A stretch of DNA of 36,837 nt, from NCBI GenBank assembly GCA_050299435.1, contig JBNKVX010000034.1, forward strand, positions 1-36,837, read 5' to 3'. Numbering within the stretch: the stretch's first letter is position 1; the number at the start of each line of letters is the position of its first letter. Under the pieces are notes generated by a model. The model saw only the letters and a list, made by a program, of their open reading frames with translations. It was not told the DNA's origin and searched no databases. Positions 27,886 through 34,576 of this stretch are shown here, in pieces. The position numbers and the translations under genes are program-made. The stretch is from 1162T-S-0a-05 sp050299435 (lineage in GTDB: Bacteria; Pseudomonadota; Gammaproteobacteria; Pseudomonadales; Cellvibrionaceae).

Positions 27886-28569
27886 TCAATCATTTCCAAT
27901 TAAGGTATTGGCCATTTGTTTTATACAGCGAATTCGATTATCTGTTTTTAGAATAGGCGCCAAGACCTCGGCCAATTCTTGTTGACGTTCGTAAGACAAA
28001 CTGCGACTGCGTTCTGCAAATGCTATCAAAGCGCGCTGTTCTTCCAAATTAAAATCCGCAGGAACTGTTGTTTTACCTTTTTCATCGGATTGGGGTCGCG
28101 CTCGCTTTGGCTGCATATATACCACAAGGGTGCCAGCAGCCAAATCTCCCAAGCGTTGAAACTTTCGGGTACACAGGCAACAAATTAAAGCCGGAACGTA
28201 CAAAATTACCGGAAAAGAGTCGATGACGCGTAAGAGATTTCGCAGCAGTGAGCCCGCAAAATTGATTGGTGAAGCATCTTCATTGACCACCAGAATGCCC
28301 ATCACTTTTTTGCCTGGCGTTGAACCATTTCGCCAAACTTCAAAGTAAACGGGGTAAAACCATTCAATAACAAATACAACAATAAAAAATACGCCCAAGC
28401 CAAATTCATCAATGTAACCAAGGAAAAATGAGAGAACGAGAACAATGGCTAGTCGAATAAGCAGATCTATACCAAAAGCAGCGATTCTGACGCCAGGACC
28501 CGCGGGGTCAAGGGGCAAATCTGCACCCTCTGGGGTTTCGATATAGTCCCGCGTTTCGGTAATAATCAT
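27886..28569 (-). CDS. RDD family membrane protein
   Basis: A 227-residue protein with three to four transmembrane helices. The RDD block begins GPGVRIAAFGIDLLIRL, and RNGSTPGKKVMGILVVNEDA and RNLLRVIDSFPVILYVPAL are typical of the family. The C-terminal 70 residues are soluble and charged. The first gene of the MoxR operon. The ATG at 28569 is preferred; the in-frame TTG nine codons upstream has no ribosome-binding site. It is divergent from the PilZ gene at 28689, so the 119-base gap should hold both promoters. Confidence 0.88.
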   Translation of the reverse strand: MIITETRDYIETPEGADLPLDPAGPGVRIAAFGIDLLIRLAIVLVLSFFLGYIDEFGLGVFFIVVFVIEWFYPVYFEVWRNGSTPGKKVMGILVVNEDASPINFAGSLLRNLLRVIDSFPVILYVPALICCLCTRKFQRLGDLAAGTLVVYMQPKRARPQSDEKGKTTVPADFNLEEQRALIAFAERSRSLSYERQQELAEVLAPILKTDNRIRCIKQMANTLIGND

Positions 28570-28688
28570 TCCTATCTTCTTCTCAATTTCTAACAATCGG
28601 CCAGACTACCTGATCAATAAAGGCTTTTGAAGCGGATAAAGTGCTACAAGCGGTCTAAACTTAAGGTAATTACTCAGGAGGGTCACCT

Positions 28689-29075
28689 ATGGTCAGTGAA
28701 TCTCATCCAGAACGTCGCCAATATTCTCGTGTAAATTTTAATGCGAAGGTGGACTTGACCCAGAATAATAGTCACTTCTCCAGCACCATCATTGATCTTT
28801 CGCTCAATGGTATACTGCTGGACACCCCGCAAAATTATGAACTGCGCGCAGATATACCAGCGATGGCCAACATTAAGCTGGGCGATGACACTGAAATATC
28901 TATGAGTATCAGCCTTGTTCACAGCAGTTCAGAAGTTTTGGGCTTTCGGTGCGAAAGCATTGATGTGGATAGTATTGGCCATCTCAGACGTTTAATTGAA
29001 TTAAATCTTGAAGATGATAACGCTGCAGAACGTGTATTAAACGAACTGGTCAGCGCCCGTAAGATAGCAAATTAA
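28689..29075 (+). CDS. PilZ domain protein
   Basis: A 128-residue single-domain protein predicted to bind cyclic di-GMP. RxxxR is R10-R14 (ERRQYSR) and the second motif DLSLNG is at 36-41, so both c-di-GMP binding motifs are complete. The C-terminus adds an acidic helix. A strong AGGAGGG site precedes the ATG. It is followed 27 bases later by a second PilZ gene on the same strand. The effector target is unknown; there is no catalytic domain. Confidence 0.92.
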   Translation: MVSESHPERRQYSRVNFNAKVDLTQNNSHFSSTIIDLSLNGILLDTPQNYELRADIPAMANIKLGDDTEISMSISLVHSSSEVLGFRCESIDVDSIGHLRRLIELNLEDDNAAERVLNELVSARKIAN

Positions 29076-29102
29076 TCTCAACCCCTTATCCATTGAATCG
29101 GT

Positions 29103-29456
29103 ATGCAAATAAAAGTGAATCAGTCAGAAAATCGAACCCAAACCCGTTTTAATTTGCGGGCCCACGCGACTCTTGAAAAAGGGGGTGAATCGTGGTCAGC
29201 ACATTTAATTAATTTTTCAGCAGCTGGCGCCTTGCTCGCCACCATAGATGATCATTCTCTGGAAGCCGGCACTGACATACATTTAGAAATTGAGCTGGGC
29301 AAGGAAAAAAAGCTGGCGCTATTAGGGTCGGTCATACACGTGAAAGATCATTATGTGGGCTTACACTGTAGAGCAGCAAACATCGAAGATGAACACTTGC
29401 TGGAAGAACTCATCAAAACACTTGAGAAAGGGGAAGACTTTAAAGTCGATTATTAG
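29103..29456 (+). CDS. PilZ domain protein
   Basis: 117 residues, a single PilZ domain with R11-R15 (ENRTQTRF) and NFSAAG at 37-42, both motifs present. The two neighbours share the fold but little sequence outside the motifs, so they are not a recent duplication. Its stop overlaps the convergent radA stop by four bases. Probably transcribed with the upstream PilZ gene. Confidence 0.9.
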   Translation: MQIKVNQSENRTQTRFNLRAHATLEKGGESWSAHLINFSAAGALLATIDDHSLEAGTDIHLEIELGKEKKLALLGSVIHVKDHYVGLHCRAANIEDEHLLEELIKTLEKGEDFKVDY

Positions 29457-30829
29457 TCTGCGCCGATAGCGGCCAAGGCCTGATTCAAACGTTTAACGCC
29501 CAGTACTTCAATTCCTTTTATTGGTTCCTTGGGAACGTTCCCCGAAGGCACTATCGCTTGCTTAAAACCGTGTTTTGCTGCTTCTCTCAGTCTTTCCTGT
29601 CCACTGGGAACCGGCCTAATCTCCCCCGCCAAGCCCACTTCTCCGAACACTACAAGTTCGGTGGGCAAAGGTCTGTCGCGAAAACTTGAGACCAGAGCGA
29701 GCAATAAAGCCAAATCTGCGCTGGTTTCAGCAATTTTGACACCCCCAACCACATTCACGAAGACATCCTGATCTCCCACCATCAAACCGCCGTGGCGGTG
29801 CAAAATAGCCAGTAGCATAGCCAAACGATTGTGCTCCAAACCTACTGCAACTCGACGAGGGTTGCCCAAACTTGAGCTGTCTACCAAAGCCTGAATCTCC
29901 ACAAGCAGTGGCCGCGTCCCCTCCCAGGTTGCCATTACAACCGAGCCTGCTGAAATTTCGTCCGGCCTTTGTAAAAAAATCGCAGAGGGATTGCTTACTT
30001 CTTTCAAGCCTTGCTCGGTCATCGCAAATACACCCAACTCATTGACGGCACCAAAACGATTCTTTGTTCCGCGGAGCGTACGAAATCGCGAGTCGTGAGA
30101 ACCCTCCAGCATAATGGAGCAATCAATAATGTGTTCGAGGACTTTGGGCCCGGCCAAACTGCCGTCCTTGGTGACGTGCCCCACTAAAATTAAAACTGTC
30201 CCACTTTGCTTGGCGAAGCGCGTCAATTCCGCTGCACATTCACGCACTTGCGAAACCGAGCCCGGTGCTGAAGCAATGTCGTTTTGATGCATCACCTGAA
30301 TGGAATCGACCACCATAATTTTAGGTTTCAACTCTTCGGCGGCACTCAGCACACTATCCACCTCTGTAGCACTCAGCATGTGCAGACTGCCAACTGGCAA
30401 ATTCAGGCGCTGTGCCCGCATTGCCACTTGCTGCAAACTCTCCTCGCCCGTCACATACAGGGCTCGATGTTTTTCAGATAGGTGACACAAGGTTTGTAAA
30501 AGTACCGTGGATTTTCCCGCGCCAGGATGCCCACCAATCAGCACCACTGAACCCGGCACAAAACCCCCACCCAATACGCGATCGAATTCCTCCATACCGG
30601 AACTGACACGTGGCAATTCTTCCAGATCGACTTCTGACAAAATGGTTGGTTTAGCGCTAAGAAGGCCACTGTAGCCTGCCACTTTGCGCTGGCTGGCAGC
30701 TTTGTTTGTTGCTCCCAAACGAAACTCACTCAACGAATTCCAGGCTCCACATTCTGAACACTGGCCCTGCCATTTTGAAAAATCAGCACCACACTCATTG
30801 CAAACAAAAGCTGTTTTAGATTTCGCCAA
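29453..30829 (-). CDS. radA: DNA repair protein RadA
   Basis: A RecA-related hexameric helicase that drives branch migration of recombination intermediates. 458 residues. The N-terminal zinc finger has C10, C13, C24 and C27 (CNECG ... CSECG). Walker A is GGHPGAGKST (99-108), and the RadA-specific KNRFG is at 256-260. The C-terminal Lon-like domain begins about residue 285. All hallmarks are intact. It lies three bases downstream of the NADAR gene on the same strand, suggesting co-transcription. Confidence 0.97.
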   Translation of the reverse strand: MAKSKTAFVCNECGADFSKWQGQCSECGAWNSLSEFRLGATNKAASQRKVAGYSGLLSAKPTILSEVDLEELPRVSSGMEEFDRVLGGGFVPGSVVLIGGHPGAGKSTVLLQTLCHLSEKHRALYVTGEESLQQVAMRAQRLNLPVGSLHMLSATEVDSVLSAAEELKPKIMVVDSIQVMHQNDIASAPGSVSQVRECAAELTRFAKQSGTVLILVGHVTKDGSLAGPKVLEHIIDCSIMLEGSHDSRFRTLRGTKNRFGAVNELGVFAMTEQGLKEVSNPSAIFLQRPDEISAGSVVMATWEGTRPLLVEIQALVDSSSLGNPRRVAVGLEHNRLAMLLAILHRHGGLMVGDQDVFVNVVGGVKIAETSADLALLLALVSSFRDRPLPTELVVFGEVGLAGEIRPVPSGQERLREAAKHGFKQAIVPSGNVPKEPIKGIEVLGVKRLNQALAAIGAD

Positions 30830-30832
30830 GTT

Positions 30833-31315
30833 CTAGCTTCCTTGTTTTTCTTTGAAGTCGTCTCGTATTTTTTGACGTATATCCATCCACACCTTTCCGA
30901 GGGTGTTAAGACCACGCTGGTCTCGACCCAAACCCCAATAGTGATCATAGGCAGAAGTTTCTAATAACATTTCTTCCCCGGTATCCAGCAAGGCTTGTTT
31001 CACTTCGGGATACATCATGGCCTGAGTGTACAAAGCCCGGGTCATTAATACTCTCCGTATTTTTTTCCAGTTGGCGCATTTGCGACTAAAAAACGCGTTC
31101 CCTAATTTGTAGGCTTCCTGAGGACTAGAGGCCTGTTTAATTTTATTGGCGTGCCCTGGCGATTTGGCCAAGTTTGCATACAAATAGTGTTCAGCGCTAA
31201 GCCAGTCCTGATCTTCGAGCCTTAGGGGACCATAAGCCGACGAAAACGGGCTTTCTGAGTCAAAGCGTGAAAATTGGATGGCATTTTCTTTGGCAGGGTC
31301 GTGATCAAATAACAT
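30833..31315 (-). CDS. NADAR family N-glycosidase (YbiA-like)
   Basis: 160 residues from the ATG at 31315. Core signatures are FSRFDSESPFSSAYGPL, W38, SAEHYLYA (39-46), and the C-terminal YDHYWGLGRDQRGLNTLG. Members hydrolyse N-glycosidic bonds: YbiA acts on riboflavin-pathway intermediates and other NADAR enzymes remove ADP-ribose from guanine in nucleic acid. The longer in-frame reading to 31468 crosses the divergent DnaT-like gene and lacks homology at its start, so 31315 is chosen although its ribosome-binding site is weak. It is the likely first gene of a radA transcription unit, which ties it to DNA metabolism by context only. Confidence 0.87.
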   Translation of the reverse strand: MLFDHDPAKENAIQFSRFDSESPFSSAYGPLRLEDQDWLSAEHYLYANLAKSPGHANKIKQASSPQEAYKLGNAFFSRKCANWKKIRRVLMTRALYTQAMMYPEVKQALLDTGEEMLLETSAYDHYWGLGRDQRGLNTLGKVWMDIRQKIRDDFKEKQGS

Positions 31316-31436
31316 GGTGATTGAGGCCGGGAAAAGCGCCAATACTAGCGGTAAACGACCGTCCCGTAAATTTAAGAACGCTTGTTGGTACCGAAGCTTC
31401 GCACTAAATGTTAATCTAGCGTCCGAAAGAGGTCGT

Positions 31437-32600
31437 ATGAAAAGCTCACTGATCCCGGACAGACCCATTCTTGTTTATCCTTCGCTCGCAGCCACTGTAG
31501 GCCTTGAGGAGGCGGTGATGCTGTCTGTATTGAGCGAACTTTGTTCCAATCTCGAGTCGTCACACCGCAATAACTTTGCCTGGTTCAGACTCCCCTGCAA
31601 ACACATCACAGATGCAATGCCATTTTTTACTGCGAGAGATATTCAGCGAGTTTGCCAAAGTTTGCGTGACAAAGGCATTTTGTTAATTGGTGTTGCTGGT
31701 TTTGCTCAGGAAAGCCACTTTGATTTTGCTTTTAATGAAAAACTTGAAAATCAAATTGAGCAAAATGAAAAAGAAAACTATAAACCCGCTAAGACTTCTT
31801 TCGTCAGTCCGGCTCATCCCAAACAAGCGCGCGCTGAGTACCAAACAGAAAATACCGCAATATTTGGCAAGAATTTTATTGCTCCAAATTGGCAGCCGGA
31901 TGAAGATACTCTGGCGCAATTACACCAGCACAATATACCCACTGCGTTTGCCCTCCAGCATGTCGGTGCTTTTGTCACTTACTGGCGAGAACGCAATGAA
32001 GCCCAGCGCTCCTGGGGTTCGGTATTTATCAAACATGTCCTTCACCAATGGCGTAAATTTGAGGCGGATACGCATCAGCGTAAACGAGAACAGGCCATGT
32101 ATCACAATTGGCGACCTTCGCAAGATGCTATGCACGTTCTCGTGAATCAAGCCTGCGTGAGCCGCGAATTTATTGAAGATGCCATTCCAGAATTTATTCT
32201 TTACTGGCAGGAACGCGGGGATAAAACCTCAACCTGGAACAGTAAATTTATTCAACATGTAAAATTACAGTGGCACAAATACCAAAATAGTCTTGAAAGT
32301 AGCCAACAAGCTTTACCTATTTCTGCAAGCTGGCACCCTTCTGAAGAAGTTTTTGATGTACTGCGACTTGCCAACATTGATATTCAATTTGCACAAAACC
32401 TCATTGCAGAGTTCGTAATGTATTGGAGGGAAAGCAAACAAATACATACATCGTGGAACACGCGCTTTTTACAATATGTTAAAAAACAATGGGCAAAACG
32501 CCACGCTATAAATGAATTTGCTTCAACAAATAGCGCTGTGCGTTCAACCCGGGAGATCTCACTTGAAGAAGAACTTAGCGACCGAAGCTGGGCCTACTAG
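31437..32600 (+). CDS. Protein with three tandem DnaT-like ssDNA-binding domains
   Basis: A 387-residue protein. The N-terminal 100 residues (PSLAATVGLEEAVMLSVLSEL, DIQRVCQSLRDKGIL) look like a winged-helix, replication-initiator type domain. After a charged linker there are three copies of the DnaT C-terminal domain, each about 60 residues: copy 1 from NWQPDEDTLAQL to HVLHQW, copy 2 from NWRPSQDAMHVL to HVKLQW, copy 3 from SWHPSEEVFDVL to YVKKQW. Each has the Y-W-R/Q-E and SW/TW-N/G-S/T-x-F pattern. E. coli DnaT has one such domain and hands DnaB-DnaC to PriB-ssDNA. The ATG at 31437 with AGAGG upstream is chosen. The gene overlaps the next one. Confidence 0.87.
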   Translation: MKSSLIPDRPILVYPSLAATVGLEEAVMLSVLSELCSNLESSHRNNFAWFRLPCKHITDAMPFFTARDIQRVCQSLRDKGILLIGVAGFAQESHFDFAFNEKLENQIEQNEKENYKPAKTSFVSPAHPKQARAEYQTENTAIFGKNFIAPNWQPDEDTLAQLHQHNIPTAFALQHVGAFVTYWRERNEAQRSWGSVFIKHVLHQWRKFEADTHQRKREQAMYHNWRPSQDAMHVLVNQACVSREFIEDAIPEFILYWQERGDKTSTWNSKFIQHVKLQWHKYQNSLESSQQALPISASWHPSEEVFDVLRLANIDIQFAQNLIAEFVMYWRESKQIHTSWNTRFLQYVKKQWAKRHAINEFASTNSAVRSTREISLEEELSDRSWAY

Positions 32601-33162
32601 TAAAGATAATTTGGTCGATGCCATTAATCAGGTTTTTGCGATTTTTAGGCGCAATTTCCATAATCAATATTTCAAGGCATTTCCTGATGAGAATGAACAA
32701 AATATTGCGAAACGCTTGTGGCTGGATTCATTAAAATATTTTTCCGACGATGTCATTCTTGCCGCGGCAAAACACATAGTTGAGACGCGTGAATTTTTAC
32801 CCACTTTACACTCAATGCTGGTGGCTTGCGAAAAGTTAAGTAAGAAAAGCTTTCCTGATGCACACCAAGCCTATATTGAAGCCTGTCGCGCACCTTCGCC
32901 GAAAGCTGAAGCAAATTGGAGTCACTTGGTTGTGTACTATGCAGGAAAGGCTTGTGATTGGTACTTTTTACAAAGCAACCCTGAATCCATCGCTTTTCCG
33001 GTATTTAAAGAAAAATATGAAGAAATTTGTCAAAGAGTCAATTTGGGAGAAAAACTTCAAGAGCCTGTGGTGAAACAATTACCAGAGGAAGTGCTGACAA
33101 CCCTGGACAAGGAAGAAAATCTGCGTAAATTGGAATCACTCAAGCGACAACTGGAAATTTAA
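32563..33162 (+). CDS. Replication protein P-like (phage lambda P-type helicase loader-like) protein
   Basis: About 199 residues. DNLVDAINQVFAIFRRNFHNQYFKAFPDENEQNIAKRLWLDSL followed by PTLHSMLVACE resembles the lambda P replication protein family, which loads DnaB. The C-terminal third is helical and charged. Two starts are possible: TTG at 32563 with GGGAG eight bases upstream (used here), or ATG at 32512 with no visible ribosome-binding site (216 residues). Either way it overlaps the triple-DnaT gene, indicating coupling. No other phage gene is present, so this looks like a chromosomal helicase-loading partner rather than a prophage remnant. Family assignment is moderate; function is inference. 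Confidence 0.72.
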   Translation: MKKNLATEAGPTSKDNLVDAINQVFAIFRRNFHNQYFKAFPDENEQNIAKRLWLDSLKYFSDDVILAAAKHIVETREFLPTLHSMLVACEKLSKKSFPDAHQAYIEACRAPSPKAEANWSHLVVYYAGKACDWYFLQSNPESIAFPVFKEKYEEICQRVNLGEKLQEPVVKQLPEEVLTTLDKEENLRKLESLKRQLEI

Positions 33163-33181
33163 AAATAAAAACTTATCTCAT

Positions 33182-33925
33182 ATGTCGATTAAAAAAATTC
33201 TTGCCTTAAGCTTTTTCTTTTATTTCCTGACGCTCTCAGTGCTTTTTTTATATTTGCTAAAACCCGCTTCAACACAATTAATTGTAAGCCCACACACTTT
33301 ACCTGACCTCGCCACTCTGGAAGATATTCAGGAAAGGAAAGATCGTTTCCTTACTTTACTTGACCCGCTGATAAATATCGCCAATGCAAAAATCAACCAG
33401 GAACGAGACCAGATTATAAAAATTGAGGCCCGTTTCTTACAAGATTCACTTTCACCGAAGAATCGACGAGAACTCGCCATCCTAACCAGAAAATATGAAG
33501 TCAAAGAAACGGAGCTTGCTCTTAAAATCGAAAAGCTAAAATTGCGTATCAACGTCATCCCAAAAGCGCTGGTACTTGTTCAAGCTGCTAATGAATCAGC
33601 ATGGGGCACCTCTCGTTTTGCTCTAACAGCAAACAACCTATTTGGTCAGTGGTGCTTTTCAAAAGGCTGTGGAATTGTGCCAAATAATCGGGCGCCAGGA
33701 GCCCGGCACGAAGTTCAAAAATTCCCCAACTTATTGGCGGCGATAGAATCCTATATGCTCAACATCAATACACACGATGCCTACAGGGAGTTACGTACAA
33801 TACGCGCCAAACAAAACGCGGCCAGCGCTTTACAATTGGTAGAAGGTTTAGAATCCTACTCTGAAAGAGGTGAGGACTATATTCGTGAACTGAAACAAAT
33901 GATACGTTTCAACAACCTTGAATAA
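33182..33925 (+). CDS. Bax-like glucosaminidase domain protein
   Basis: 247 residues. An N-terminal membrane anchor or uncleaved signal (about 5-26) is followed by a coiled-coil region (about 70-122) and a glucosaminidase fold. The catalytic glutamate is expected at E138 in VLVQAANESAWGTSRFA, and NNLFGQWCF and LLAAIESYMLNINTH are Bax family signatures. It probably trims peptidoglycan N-acetylglucosamine in the periplasm. It follows the P-like gene by 19 bases and is convergent with the third PilZ gene, with three bases between the stops. Confidence 0.88.
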   Translation: MSIKKILALSFFFYFLTLSVLFLYLLKPASTQLIVSPHTLPDLATLEDIQERKDRFLTLLDPLINIANAKINQERDQIIKIEARFLQDSLSPKNRRELAILTRKYEVKETELALKIEKLKLRINVIPKALVLVQAANESAWGTSRFALTANNLFGQWCFSKGCGIVPNNRAPGARHEVQKFPNLLAAIESYMLNINTHDAYRELRTIRAKQNAASALQLVEGLESYSERGEDYIRELKQMIRFNNLE

Positions 33926-33928
33926 AGT

Positions 33929-34189
33929 TTAAACAAACTCGAGACCAACCCCATCCTGAGTCAGACGGATTACCCGAAGAATGCCGTTATAGGTGTTATC
34001 TTCATCTGAATAAAACCGTGCCTCAAATTCTTCACCAACAGAAATATAGTGAGCCAAATCTCGATGTGAAACAAATACCCCCGTATCTGAGATATTTTGG
34101 GTTTCAGCCAGGATATCACCTAATTCATGGTGACTAATTTTTATTGAACACTTTATTGGTCTGCGACCGTGCTTACGAAATTCAGACAT
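33929..34189 (-). CDS. PilZ domain protein (short)
   Basis: 86 residues, a minimal PilZ domain with R5-R9 (FRKHGRR) and NISDTG at 32-37, so c-di-GMP binding is predicted. Shorter than the other two PilZ proteins and without a C-terminal helix. The ribosome-binding site is weak. It may be transcribed alone from the 387-base region upstream. Confidence 0.88.
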   Translation of the reverse strand: MSEFRKHGRRPIKCSIKISHHELGDILAETQNISDTGVFVSHRDLAHYISVGEEFEARFYSDEDNTYNGILRVIRLTQDGVGLEFV

Positions 34190-34576
34190 AGTCTTCGCAT
34201 GCTCTGTTAGCGGGTTATATTGTTTTAACTATCTCTAATTCGTAAGTGCCACCAACAAAAAATCTATCTATAAACTGTACTTTATATTTTTAAATTTTTT
34301 GCCTGCCAAATATCCAAATACATTCCGGCTTCACCCTGAGCGGCTGGTTATAAATGCATCTATACCTGCATTCACAAAACAACTCTCAGTTTAGGCATAC
34401 TTTAAGAGATACATAATTCCCGTTTCTTCTTTTACGGCTTTTTAACTCATTATTCTAATTATTATGTTTCGATGTTTGGAATGACTTTCCAAACGCCAAA
34501 AGGCAATACTAAAGTAGCGACAGAAACCGTGTCAAACTTTAAAACTGTTTTTTACTAACTAAATCACTCTAATAAT
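34190..34576. other. 387-base AT-rich intergenic region between a PilZ gene and parC
   Basis: No credible gene. The minus strand must hold the PilZ promoter and the end of the parC transcript. A perfect 8-base hairpin lies at 34474-34494. No canonical terminator and no RNA family was recognised. Confidence 0.55.
34474..34494. repeat. Perfect inverted repeat downstream of parC
   Basis: GTTTGGAA (34474-34481), five-base loop TGACT, TTCCAAAC (34487-34494). No T-run follows on either strand, so it could be a transcript-end hairpin for parC or an operator; undecided. Confidence 0.5.

Noticed and set aside
32512..33162. Lambda-P-like gene as evidence of a prophage
   Set aside because: No integrase, structural, lysis or repressor gene and no attachment-site repeat in the surrounding sequence.
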